Notes: generated by a model from the sequence alone, not told the origin. 64,000 bases of DNA from Chlorops oryzae (GCA_020466095.1 CM035806.1:33440571-33504570); one strand, 5' to 3'. Shown: positions 11,065 through 22,230, counted from the stretch's first letter. Translations and numbers: made by a program.

Positions 11065-13833
11065 ATGAAAACTGAAAATGAAGTTTCTGCTCTTATTCTG
11101 GCGTATTTAAAATCGCTGGATAGTTCTCTAGCAAAGGTGTTTCGCACAAAAACAAATGCGCCTGAGCTCAAAACCGGCACGCCAAGTTTAGTGGATGTTG
11201 TTTCATATTTCCAGCAAAACTCTAAGAAGAAAATTGTTTTGGAAAATGGACAGAAACGTAATGATGATAGCTCGGAAAGTGACTCCAGTGAAGAAGAAAA
11301 AATGCCGGTTCCGAAGAACAATGCTCCAAAGCAAGCGGCACAAGGGAAATCTACACTTGTAAATCATCGAAAAGATGATTCCGACTCTGACGACAGTGAT
11401 GATTCTGATGAAGATGATAAAAATTCAAAACCAAAAGTACAAAAGCAAGTTAAAGCTGCTGATGGAAATGACAATGAAGTAAAAAAGAAAACTTCAAATA
11501 TCAAGGTATGTACTATTTAGAAATAGATTGCTCAATGTGGGACAATGTATGTATTATAATTATATATTTCTTAGACAAATTCTCAACCAACGATAAGTAC
11601 AGCAAAGAAATTGACAACAAAACCCAATGACGACTCATCCAGCAGCTCTGACGATTCCGAGGATGAAAAAGCGCCCGCTAAGAAAACTAATGCTACTCCT
11701 GTTTCTAAGCCTGCTGCCAATAAAGTTTCTATTTCAAAAGCAGAAGATGCAATGGACACCTCTGATGATGATTCAGATAGCAGTACAAATGAAAAGAAAG
11801 TTCCAAACATAACACCCAAAGTAACCCCAAACTTCAAGCCGAAGAAAGGGTCATCTAGTAGCAGCTCCGATAGTGAGGATGAAGACAGCAAGCCAGCTCC
11901 CAAAGTGACAGCTGCAAAGCCGACAGCTAAAGCTAATGTTAGTGCGAAGAAAGAATCATCTGACAGCAGCTCTGACAGCGATGATGAAGACATTAAGCCG
12001 GCTCCCAAAGTGGCAGTTCCAAAGCCGCCAGCAAAAGCCAATCTGAGTGCAAAGAAAGAATCATCTGACAGCAGCTCTGACAGCGATGATGAAGACAGCA
12101 AGCCGGCTCCCAAAGTTGCAGCTCCAAAGCCGCCAGCAAAAGCCAATCTAAGTGCAAAGAAGGAATCATCTGACAGCAGCTCTGACAGCGATGATGAAGA
12201 CAGCAAGCCAGCTCCCAAAGTGGCAGTTCCAAAACCGCCAGCGAAAGCCAATGTAAGTGCGAAGAAGGAATCATCTGACAGTAGCTCTGACAGCGATGAT
12301 GAAGACATTAAGCCGGCTCCCAAAGTGGCAGCTCCAAAGCCGACAGCTAAAGCTAATGTTAGTGCGAAGAAAGAATCATCTGACAGCAGCTCTGACAGCG
12401 ATGATGAAGACATTAAGCCGGCTCCCAAAGTGGCAGTTCCAAAGCCGCCAGCAAAAGCCAATCTAAGTGCAAAGAAGGAATCATCTGACAGTAGCTCTGA
12501 CAGCGATGATGAAGACAGCAAGCCGGCTCCCAAAGCTGCAGCTCCAAAGCCGCCAGCAAAAGCCAATCTAAGTGCAAAGAAGGAATCATCTGACAGCAGC
12601 TCTGACAGCGATGAGGAAGATAGCAAGCCAGCTCCAAAAGTGGCAGCTCCAAAGCCGCCAGCAAAAGCCAATCTAAGTGCGAAGAAGGAATCATCTGACA
12701 GCAGCTCTGACAGCGATGAGGAAGATAGCAAGCCAGCTCCAAAAATGGCAGCTCCAAAGCCGCCAGCAAAAGCCAATCTAAGTGCAAAGAAGGAATCATC
12801 TGACAGTAGCTCTGACAGCGATGATGAAGAAAGCAAGCCAGCTCCCAAAGTGGCAGCTCCAAAAGCATCAGTACAAACAAAATCCAACCTCAGTAAGAAG
12901 AAAGACTCCTCTGATAGTAGCTCCTCTGACAGTAGCGAAGACGAAGGCAGTAAGCCGAGTGGCAAGCCTATTCCAAAATCATCGGCACAAGCATCTCAGA
13001 AAAAAACTGTGAATGAATCGTCGTCCGATGATTCAGACGATGATGATAAAGCAAAGATTTCGTTAAATCCAGCCCAAAAGGGACAAAACTATTCGAACGG
13101 AGTAAAGAAAACTAACAATACAAATGACTCATCCGATTCTTCCAGTGAAGAATCAGAGGACGAAGACAAACCTCCAGTAAAAAAAGTCGTTCAAAATAGC
13201 AAAAAATCTAAGTCTGAAAGTTCCGATTCGGATGATGAGGACGAAGAAGAGAGTATTAAGCCAAATGTTACTTCAACGACCGTAACAAAAACGAACAATT
13301 TCAACAACAAAGCAAAGAAAAGGAAAGCAGAAGACTCAGATTCTGACAGTTCCGAAGGAGAACCACCAGCTAAAAAGAAGCCACCAACAGCTGGCAACAA
13401 TAATTTTGTGAATGAAATGAAACCAAATGTAACTCACAATCAAAATCAAAATCAAAATCATAACAAACAAAAGTACCCAAACTTTGTCAAGGCAGGGGAA
13501 TTTCAGGGTAAAAAACAAAATATGACCCCATCTCATAATAATTCGCAGAAAAACGGATTTAACAAAGACAAATTCAAGAATTCGAATCAAAAAAATTTTA
13601 AAGCATTGCCATTTCGACGAGTCCAAACGGAGAATGTTGAAATCGATGAGCGCGTAAAGGACATGTCCTTTGAGGGGAAGAAAAACGCAAATGGATCGTG
13701 GGGACAAAAAGCTAATCGGGATTTGAAATTCACACGTGGAAAATCGTTCAAACAGGAGAAAAACAAGAAGAAACGCGGAAGCTATCGTGGAGGCGAAATA
13801 GATAAGAGTGTGAATTCCATTAAATTTGATTAA
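11065..13833 (+). CDS. Nopp140: Nopp140 nucleolar phosphoprotein, 2 exons, 899 aa
   Basis: Exons 11065-11505 and 11575-13833 (intron 69 bp, GTATGT...CTTAG, frame kept). The start is the ATG of MKTENEVSALILAYLKSLDS, a LisH-like N-terminus. Most of the protein alternates acidic Ser clusters (SSDSSSDSDDED, ideal CK2 targets) with basic Pro/Ala/Lys linkers (KPAPKVAAPKPPAKAN), the Nopp140 signature. The C-terminus has an SRP40_C-type domain (about residues 826-899: PFRRVQTENVEIDERVKD, GSWGQKANRDLKFTRGKSF, basic tail). Nopp140 shuttles between nucleolus and Cajal bodies and chaperones box C/D and H/ACA snoRNPs. The protein is longer than I recall for Drosophila, largely because of the internal array described separately. 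Confidence 0.93.
11950..12890 (+). repeat. coding tandem array, 105-bp (35-aa) units in Nopp140
   Basis: Nine consecutive units, with GAATCATCTGACAG recurring every 105 bp from 11953 to 12793. Each encodes an acidic serine cluster followed by a basic Pro/Ala linker. Units are highly similar at the DNA level, including synonymous sites, which points to recent expansion or gene conversion. Degenerate units flank the array on both sides. Confidence 0.9.
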
Positions 13834-14133
13834 CTCAAATGTTTCACGTACTTTATTTTAAAGTCCTTAAGTATCTTGTGTATACATGAATATAAACATT
13901 GATATATATATATATATGCATATAAATACATATATAGAAATATATATTCATAAAAATCAACTTTCTCCTCGAATGATAAAGCATCTTTAAATTACTTTTT
14001 TTATGTGCAACTATGTCCGCTTAATTGAACAATCCTTAATTGCTCTTCGCTTAATTGAGTGAACAATCTTTAGCTACATGATTAAACAATATTTTAAGAA
14101 AAACTTAGGTGAAAATGTGTGTCTCTAATTGAG
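13834..14133 (+). other. Nopp140 3' flank
   Basis: AT-rich 3' UTR-like sequence with TATA/ATAT runs at 13900-13945. A canonical AATAAA was not found close to the stop. AATATAAA near 13889 is the nearest variant. Confidence 0.4.
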
Positions 14134-14137
14134 TTAA

Positions 14138-14870
14138 GGGGGTCTTCTCATTGAGCAACTTTTTTTTCGACTTTTTTTTTTTTGCATTTATTTATAGCTT
14201 TGGTAGTTGTGAATATGCCCCTAAAAGGATTTTTTGAAATTCGAAATAGTTTAGAGGATATAGCCTTCTTTGTCGAGCAAGATCTGCGCTAAAACCAGTA
14301 ATTTTTGCGTTGCTTCAAACTTTAAACGCGTTTATCTCGAAACCACGTTTTTCGAACTGGCGGCCATGATATCTCCAGTTCAACTGAACCGATTTTCATG
14401 AAACAAAGTGGAATCGACGCAGAATTGTCACCATTCTCGGGTGAACCCCGACCATAATTTTAAAAAAATTTTTAATATTTTTTTTTTTACACTAAACTAC
14501 AAAAAAAAAGCCCGAAATTGAAATTTTTTTTTGAATGGCCGCCATTTTGTCAAAAAAAATCACAAAATTAAGCTTGAGGTTCACCCGAGAATTACATCTA
14601 TACTGATTATAACCCCGTTTTTTTTTTCCATTTCGGACGCTCCGGAGACCCGGAATCGTGGCCGCCGTGACGACACCTTTTTTTTCACCACCAACTTTGA
14701 AGTCTCATTACTTTTTGAACAGCCCACGTATCGAGGCAAAAAAAATTTTTTATTTACTTTGAACCTTTTGTAATACAATAAATAAAAAAAGTTTTCAATT
14801 ATTCTTTGCGTTTTCAAATAAGAATTTTTTTAAAAAGGGTCCAAAAAACGGGTTTTTAATGAGAAGACCC
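14138..14870. mobile_element. TTAA-flanked piggyBac-like MITE, 733 bp
   Basis: Flanked by TTAA at 14134-14137 and 14871-14874. Ends are GGGGGTCTTCTCATT and AATGAGAAGACCC. The interior includes CTCGAAACCACGTTTTTCGA and TCCAGTTCAACTGAACCGAT and encodes no transposase. A partial relative lies at about 26312-26590. The family is inferred from the TTAA target only. Confidence 0.75.
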
Positions 14871-15109
14871 TTAAGTGTTTAATTTGACATATATCATTGT
14901 ACTTTTAGTGTTTCTTTTAAGTTATATGAGACCTAGTGAGGGCTTTTCCAAGAATCATCTTCTAAATTTTTAAATTTACTCAAAACCTACTTTACCTACT
15001 ACTTTCCTTCCAGTCCCATCTCAAAGTTCATTCTTCAATATCCAAAGGATACAAAAAAAAAAAAAAAAAATCAAGGAGATACAGAATAATAATTCGCTGT
15101 TATCAATAA

Positions 15110-15381
15110 TAGTGGTATTCAAGCAGGCTCGGAAATAGCTAGGTGCAAATTTTGCGCGCTGAAATTTTGAATCATTGCTTGAACGACCCTTATGCAAAGC
15201 GTTTGTAAAAATTTCAAAACCAGCTGTTTCCATATTTCCTTTGCAAAGAAGAACGAATATCGCGCATATTTTGCGCATACAGTTCAGGCTCAAATTTCCA
15301 GAGGCTGCGGAAACTATTTTTCATACAAAATAAAATTCCGAGGGATACGCAAATATTCGCGTACCTGCTTGAATACCACTA
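15110..15381. mobile_element. MITE of the GTGGTATTCAAGCA family, copy 2
   Basis: Left TAGTGGTATTCAAGCAGG and right CCTGCTTGAATACCACTA, with a 272-bp span. Shared ends but a different interior from 10040-10160 show a family defined mainly by its termini. Confidence 0.7.
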
Positions 15382-15904
15382 ATATGGTTTTAAACAGCAA
15401 AAAGTGATTTGAAGAATTTCGCCAATGTTCATTTGGAATTTAGCATTTTTTTTTTTATCATCCTACGCTTCGCTTCACATCGCACGCTCCGCATGGTGGT
15501 TCCGCTTGTGTCGGAGCAAAAATTTGCAGACGCAGGTTTTTAGTCACGTTTGTATTATAATTTTTATCTATTATTATAATATTATGTCATTCATGAAACA
15601 CGCGTATGCGACCTTTGTAGAGGGCGCCAATAATAACCGACAGCACATCGACTCGAAAAAAGAAAAGCAAAGAAGAGATATAAGAGTAGAAAGCAATAGC
15701 TATGGTCGTTCGCCGGTTCAAATGCACCTACTCTTTTCAGTTCATATGACACGTTTTCTTGACACGTTATACCCTATTGTCATTATGCCTTGAAAGAGAA
15801 ATTTCGGACAAAGGGACTTTTCCCTAAAAATAAATACGGGCTGTTCGGGCTTCGGCACGGATGATTGTTATGATCAAAACTAATATAACAACAAATAACT
15901 TAGG

Positions 15905-16310
15905 AGTTGATTGATATGGGTACACCTAGACTGCAAAAGGACCCGTCAACTCCTTGCCCTGGACCGCGTCGATATAAGGCGTATGGTCTTCATTATCACA
16001 GGACACTTCCTAATAGGCAGGCACGCCGAATGCCTGGCGTTCCCAACAATGACTTCTGTAGAATTTTCAGATCGGAGGAGTAAGAAGAATCAGTGACACA
16101 CCTCATGTGTCACTGTCTGGGTTTGGCCAGAAGAAGGTCCAGGCTGCTCGGCTCCTTCTTCTTCTCCTCCCTCACCGAGCTATCATCTTTTCGAATAAAA
16201 TACATGGCTCGATTCATAAATGAGTCCAATTGGCTCCACCAAACGGGTAACTAGGGAGCCATGCCTTCCCTTGTGGCATCACAACGGGCCCATGTGCGGC
16301 CTAAGTGTGT
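15905..16310 (+). pseudogene. decayed non-LTR retrotransposon (LINE) 3' end
   Basis: One frame encodes TGHFLIGRHAECLAF; a shifted frame continues VPNNDFCRIFRSEE, then a stop, then EESVTHLMCHCLGLARRRSR and SLTELSSF. This is the C-terminal RNase H-adjacent HxCxC-type region common in fly LINEs of the I/Jockey-related groups. At least one frameshift and one nonsense codon make it dead. The 3' end has GGCATCACAACGGGCCCATG and GCGGCCTAAGTG, shared with SINE tails in this window. The upstream reverse transcriptase is missing. Confidence 0.7.
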
Positions 16311-18335
16311 AAGGTTGCGACCATCGATAGTCTCGATAGTCGATAGTCTGAAATATCGATAGTACTATCGGAAGATATATTTGTAAATTTAAACTAATTT
16401 CAATGGCAAATTGCTAGTGGTTTCAATCAAGCACTCATGTTTGTGCTGTTCAACATTTAAATATCAACCATTTGAAAGTTTTAAATTTAAACAAGTAAGG
16501 GTGTTATAGTCAGGCGAGCCTGACAATAAAATACCCGACACAGACACACATGCTTAAATAATTTTTGAGCCACGCCCAAAAACAGGAACACAAACAAAGA
16601 ATATTCAACAGGTTTTTAAGGCCATTAAGGGCCCCATATACCGACTTTTGTTAAATTTATTTATGAGAACCGCCCCTTTTCAACGCCCACTTTTCCATTT
16701 TTTTGCAATTCTAATCGGAGACTTAAATATACGGTAAAATTCTAGGATTCATTGAAATATTTCGAAAAAGTCCGATTTTGAGGCAGTTTTGGGATTTTTG
16801 TGGCAGGCCCTAGTACTGGAGGTACCCTTAATAATTGAACGATCAAGAAAATTTTTGGGGAGGATGTTTATGGCCACAATAGAAGCATAACTATCAACTT
16901 TCATTCAAGTACCATTTGAATTTCGGGTGAAGGAGGCAATTTTAGAAAAACGCCCTTCTGCCACGCCCACTTTTCAAATTTTTAGAAATCATATTACTTG
17001 CCTTTATACATGTTCAAATATAAAAATTCATCAAAATATCTTGAAAAACTCAGGTTTTAGAGCAGTTTTTGTGATTTTCATAACAGACCCTAGTACTAGA
17101 GGTACCCCTAAAAATGGTCCGATCGGGTGCATTCTCGAACTTGTTCTTACTCATGCCCCCGTGAGCACGCATACCAAAAATGTCAAGATAGCTCAACTCC
17201 TTCGATAAGATAAGTGTATACAAACAGACGGATAGACAGACAAACGGACGGACAGACGGACGGACATGTCTAAATCGAATCCCCTAGTGACGCTGATTAT
17301 TTCTATATATATTTTGGTCTATCTCGACTGGTTCTGGGTGTTACACACAACCACACAAACGCAATATACCCTCGACACAGAGTGTGTCGGGATAAAAATT
17401 AATAGTGGACCTGAAATAATTTAATAAAATACTATGCCTAAGTATCCCTCCTCATTTAATATCACGTGGTAATATACAAGAAGTCGAATTTTAAAAACTT
17501 TCTTACTCAATTCTCCATATGTACTTTGTAGCCAGCACTGATGCTAGGCAGTATTTTGGTGACTCTTTTCCCTTGGATATTGAAAAAATTCCTTCATTTC
17601 TGTTTTCTTTAGGAAAGTGATCAGTAAAAATCCCTTGTAAACATTTGAAGTGATTTTTGGTTAAAGGTTAAATCGAAAAAATCCCTCAAAACGGGAAAAA
17701 ACCCCTCGTTCTGGCATCAGTGCATAGAATAAAATGTTAGCATGACGCCTGTAATTCTCATTTGGTTTGTAAAATGGGACACATACGAGTCGCAGAATTT
17801 CTGAAGATTTTTTACGACGTGATGAAGCAAGAAGGTATGTAAGTTTGTCTCATATGATATGTTTGCGAGTCTGCTTATTTGTCTTATTTATTGGCTAGAT
17901 AGAGCTGGGGAGCTATCGATATTTTGATAATCGATAGTTTTGATTTTCGATAGGTTCCATAATCGATCGGTAGAATAATCAGTAGGTTCAATTATCGATA
18001 GTTCGATAATCAATAATTAGATAATCGACAGTTTATTTAATTGATAGTCAAAACTATCGATAATTTCAACGATCGATCGTTTCAATGATCGATATTTTCA
18101 ACAATCGATATTTCCGATAATAGTTTCTAGAATCGATATATTTGGCAATCGATAATTTTGACAGTCGATAATTTCGATAATCGAAAGATGAAATTTCTAG
18201 CGGCTCGCCGTTATCAAAATAAAGGCATTTTTAGGAATCTGTCCATTTCAAATATACATAAGAAAGCCCTCTGTTTTCGATAGTTTGAAACCAACGAAAA
18301 TATCGATAGTGCAATCGATTGTTTCTCCAGCTCTA
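16311..18335. mobile_element. ATCGAT-rich TIR element, copy 1 (interrupted by a HINE)
   Basis: Homologous along its length to 33868-34790 and 48490-49441. The right end is TTTCTCCAGCTCTA, inverse of the TAGAGCTGGAGAA start seen at 33868. An internal TAGAGCTGGGGAGCTATCGAT occurs near 17895. The left end is truncated and starts at GTTGCGACCATCGATAG. A HINE occupies 16491-17396. From 17895 on, about a dozen ATCGAT hexamers occur in about 440 bp. TAGAG-type ends suggest hAT, but no duplication was confirmed. Confidence 0.65.
16491..17396 (+). mobile_element. DINE-1/HINE-like element, family A, copy 1
   Basis: It begins ACAAGTAAGGGTGTTATAG and then the short palindrome GTCAGGCGAGCCTGAC. It carries two diverged internal units (CCACGCCCACTTTT to CTAGTACTAGAGGTACCC) and a GACAGACGGACGGACATG microsatellite, and ends with a short stem-loop (CGACACAGAGTGTGTCG). 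These are features of non-autonomous Helentron/DINE-1 elements. The unoccupied sequence at about 34060 (TTTAAATTTTAAAAAATAAT) defines both borders. Confidence 0.65.
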
Positions 18336-18441
18336 ATCTTAAGTTAAATTAAGTTTTCAGTAACTGTTCCCATACAAAATGTACTAAACATATGAAGTCA
18401 GCTTATTAAATAGGTAAAGTTAAGTTACATTCAAACACTTA

Positions 18442-18608
18442 TTATACCCGACACACTCTGTGTCGAGGGTATATTGCGTTTGTTGGGTTGTGTGTAACAC
18501 CCAGAACCAGTCGAGATAGACCATACAAAATGTATATAGAAATGATCAGCGTCACCAGGAGACTCGATTTAGCCATGTCCGTCCGTTTGTCCGTCCGTCT
18601 GTCTGTCC

Positions 18609-18646
<38 letters not shown>

Positions 18647-19874
18647 CCGTCTGTCTGTATACAGTTATCTTATCGAAGGAGTTGAGCTATCTTGACAAAA
18701 TTTGGTATGCGTGCTCACGGGGACATGAGTAAGAACAAGTTCGAGAATGGACCCGATCGGACCATTTTTAGGGGTACCTCCAGTACTAGGGTCTGTTATG
18801 AAAATCACAAAAACTGCTCTAAAACCTGAGTTTTTCAAGATATTTTGATGAAACTTGGTATTTGAACATGTTTAACCCTCTAGCATGTAAGACCGCCCTC
18901 AGGTGGGCATCAATAAAAGCTAAATGGCAGCAAATCCGTTGATATATTTGTATGTCAATATAATTATTAGCATCTGGCAAGTCTCTGAGCACATTTTGAG
19001 CGATCACTGAAGTCTCTGTGACGTCTGGTTGAGTTTTTACAGTCATTTGAATGCGTTAACCAAGAAATTAGCACGTAAAAACTTTTCGTACAATTGTTTT
19101 TTTAATTTTCAAACAACCAAAACTTTTGTTTTTGTTTGCCGAATCATGTGAAATAATATTTTCTGAGTGATTTGAACCTTCTACTTTCGAATAATTTCTT
19201 ATTTTATTATATTAAATATTTTTTTCGCAAGAATTTTAGAGGGGGTGGTTTTTCGATTTTTTCACCTGGCGGTCGACAGATAATTTTTTTTTGGATTTCA
19301 ACATCAGATTCGGATTCCACGCACCCAAACTATTTTAGAAAAAATTTTTCGTCAAAAAATTTCTAGCCGTTCAATTTTGCATGCTAGAGGGTTAAAGGCA
19401 AGTAATATGATCTCAAAAAATTTGAAAAGTGGCCGTGGCATAAGGGCGTTTTTCGAAAATTGTCTCCTACACCCGAAATACAAATGGGACTTGAACGAAA
19501 GTTGGCACGTATGCTTCCTTGATAGCCAGTAACGTCCTCCCCAAAAATTTTTTCAATAGAACCATTATTAAGGGTACCTCTAGTACTAGGGTCTGTCACA
19601 AAAATCCCAAAAATGCCTCAAAAGCAGACTTTATTGAAATATTTCAATGAAACTTAGAATTTAAGCGTATATATAAGGGTCCGATTAGAGTCCCAAAAAA
19701 AATTGAAAAATTGGGCGTGGTAAATGGGCGGTTTTTATAAAGAAATTTAACAAAAGTCGATATATGGGCCCAATATGTCCTTAAACACCTCTTGATATTA
19801 AAAATTATTCGAACATAAGTTTCTGTGTCGGGTATTCTATTGTCAGGCTCGCCTGACTATAACACCCTTACTTG
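18442..19874 (-). mobile_element. DINE-1/HINE-like element, family A, copy 2
   Basis: Minus orientation: the stem-loop end is at 18445 (CCGACACACTCTGTGTCG), the GTCC/GTCT microsatellite at 18580-18660, and the CTTACTTG end at about 19874. It is colinear with copy 1 apart from the 516-bp insertion at 18876-19391. Confidence 0.7.
18876..19391. mobile_element. TTAA-flanked piggyBac-like MITE nested in a HINE, 516 bp
   Basis: Termini CCCTCTAGCATG and CATGCTAGAGGG, flanked by TTAA at 18872-18875 and 19392-19395. The sister HINE at about 17010 lacks the insertion and reads straight through (TATAAAGGCAAG on the matching strand). CCCT ends and TTAA are piggyBac-like. No transposase ORF. Confidence 0.88.
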
Positions 19875-20950
19875 TTTTTTTTTTTTTTTTTTTGTTTCGT
19901 TGGGTTTATTGGTCAGCTCATTGGTCAGTCGGTTTTTTTTTATAGTTTTTGATTCGTAAATATGAACTGAACGGTCCGGAAATGCATTTTCAACATACGA
20001 ATTAAACTGAAAAAGGAAATAAGTGCAAACAACCGTTCCAATTGCGACCCGAAATAAGCTATCGCATCGCAATACAGAGTAAGGCCCCTGGTATTTTTGT
20101 GACTAGTCGGAGAGTAGTAAGAGAGCAGTTGGAATGACTGCAGGCAATCTCATAAAGAAAAGCACATTTGTACGGAAAAAACTTGAATAATTAAAAAAAA
20201 AAAATTGTCTTTATAAAATTTCTATAGTTTCTTATGATCGGCCAATGAACTAACGGAAGCGTGTATGGTTACCGTTTAACCCACACCGATATGATGAAGG
20301 CTATGCTGTTAACTCTATAAAATATTCTTCAATTCATAATTTTATACACGGAAAAAGTGAATTGCTATGCAATAAATGTCGCAGCCGTCAGCCCTGAGCA
20401 TTCGCGATATTTTTCTATTAACGAACTAAATTAACATGAACTTATATGTATCTGTGGTGTCGTTTTCCAAATCAAATCGAATCGCGTTGAACATGTTTCA
20501 TTTGAATTGAAAAAAATTAGTAAAAAAAAAAAAAAAAGAAAGAAGAGAAGCAAAATTTTTTATATTTTTTAAATGAACTTCCGTAAAATTGCATTTGATT
20601 TGCAATTTTATCGCTCGGAAGAGTCAATCTTTTTGTTTCTTCTTTTAATGAATTGTGTAAAGATAATTACTTATTTACATAATCGATCATCGGTTTTAAT
20701 GCTCGTTTAGAATTTTATATTCCATTCACATTCGCATGTGCTATCGACTGTGGACGTAGTCCGATTTTAGAGCATTTAATTCATTCGCAATACGAATAAA
20801 TAGGCAATTGTCTTGATTATGAACTGAATTTACCATCTGCGGTTTTTGAAATGGGGGTTTTCCCCCATTACGTGGCTACCTGGATTAAAACGTGACATGA
20901 TTCTTAAAATTTTCATTTTATTTATACAGAAATAATATCTCAAGAGACGG

Positions 20951-20988
<38 letters not shown>

Positions 20989-21176
20989 TCATTCCTGGCG
21001 CCCGATTGTCCCATGATATTTTAAATTGATTTCATCACTTTTACTTTTGGACACTAAAGTCGGCAAATGCCAAACCGGAGTTGAATAATATCACAATCAT
21101 ATGACACTGCGCATATTTGAAGGGTATCTGTCCTGTCTTACAATGCCTTTTTTTTTTTTCATAAAAACCCATCGCA
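19875..21176. other. AT-rich intergenic region, no gene seen
   Basis: Poly-T and poly-A runs (19877-19893, 20522-20536, 20949-20986) in otherwise unique-looking AT-rich DNA. I see no coding signal, TIR pair or tandem array. Confidence 0.4.
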
Positions 21177-21386
21177 CTGTTGCCAGTTTAGGAGAATATC
21201 TCCTAAATTGAAAGACATTGATGATCTTTAGTGGAGTCTCAGGGCAGGGAAAATTAAGGGAAATTTTTTTGAGACCTTATGGGATCAAGTTTGCGTTTTT
21301 AGAAGATTTCAAAATTAAATTTTTGGGTAATTTTGGCCTTGCTTAGAGACATTCAGGGGAATATTCCCCTAAAAATCTGGCAACAG
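21177..21386. mobile_element. MITE with CTGTTGCCAG ends
   Basis: Left CTGTTGCCAGTTTAGGAGAA and right CTAAAAATCTGGCAACAG. Imperfect inverted ends contain AGGAGAATATCTCCT and AGGGGAATATTCCCCT hairpins. Length is 210 bp. No clear target duplication. Confidence 0.65.
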
Positions 21387-21544
21387 AGACCCAAACGCTT
21401 GAAAATTCCCTATGGTAGGGTGTCAAAATCTTGTTAAATCTCCCGAAAGTAACAGTGACGGCCATAGGGTATTGTTACTTTCTAGGACTGGAAACGTTGG
21501 GCGAAGGTTAGGAGAATTTGAGGAGTTGAGCAGGATTAAATTTG

Positions 21545-21935
21545 AGGTTGGGTGCCGTTGGCTCAGGGGATAGTGTATACGCTTCCGAGCCAGAAGTATG
21601 TGTGTTCGAATTCCATTCCACGCAAAAATCTTGAAAAAGTTTTTTTCAGTTAATCTTAAACAAGTTATGGCGCCCACTAGTCGGTGGTTCCAGGCAAGTC
21701 CACCGATGAAGCTAAAAGTTGCCTATAAAAAAAAGCTTCTTTAAAAGCAATTTGCCGTTCGGAGTCGAAGTCGTTCAACTGTAGGTCCTCCCAGTCTTCC
21801 TTCCAAAGCGATACAGACAGCGACAAGCCAGCGACAGGTCGGCTGGAAGAAAAATTTCGTCGCATCATTTAGACCACAAAGCGTACCCAGTTGTAAACGG
21901 GATTAATAATCGCTAAAAATAAGAAAGAAAGAAAG
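21545..21935 (+). mobile_element. tRNA-derived SINE with GAAA-type tail
   Basis: The head has an A-box-like TTGGCTCAGGGGATAGT and a B-box-like GTGTTCGAATTCC at tRNA spacing. A tRNA-unrelated body follows, and it ends in AAGAAAGAAAGAAAGAGG. A body plus a simple-repeat tail fits a SINE rather than a functional tRNA. Confidence 0.65.
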
Positions 21936-22004
21936 AGGAGGATTAAATTTGAAACGAAAAATGAATTCGAAAATTATTATTTAATTTTTTTTTTTATTCT
22001 ACTT

Positions 22005-22230
22005 AAGGAGTGGCTGTGGCCCTGGGATAACGTAGGAGATGCGATGCTATGCTCTTGATCACAGGGTCCGAGGTTCAATTCCGGGCACAGGCGAAACCGA
22101 GTGAAATGTTCCAAGCCTAGACTGGTTTTTCAAAAAAAAAAAAAAAAAAAAAACGCATGTTAGGGGCACACTGGGTATCACAATGGGCCGATTAACGGCC
22201 TAAATGCCAGCCACTTCAACCTACCTACCT
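22005..22230 (+). mobile_element. tRNA-derived SINE with LINE-like tail
   Basis: Head: TGGCTGTGGCCCTGGGATAA, then a B-box-like CCGAGGTTCAATTCCGGGC. After an A-run at 22131-22153 comes GGGTATCACAATGGGCCG and ACGGCCTAAATGCC, very like the LINE 3' end at 16270-16310. Confidence 0.65.

Noticed and set aside
11583..12965. 460-codon minus-strand open frame rich in Leu/Ser repeats
   Set aside because: It is the antisense shadow of the Nopp140 repeat array. The plus strand gives a clear family match.
15425..15793. 122-codon open frame
   Set aside because: No family resemblance, no supporting splice or start context. Likely chance between a MITE and the LINE remnant.
18580..18665. regularly spaced GTCTGTCC repeats, CRISPR-like at first glance
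   Set aside because: A simple GTCY microsatellite internal to HINE elements in a eukaryotic genome. No spacer-repeat structure.
21551..21620. possible functional tRNA gene
   Set aside because: A and B boxes are present, but the head is followed by a non-tRNA body and a GAAA tail, and no convincing acceptor stem was found. SINE is the better call.
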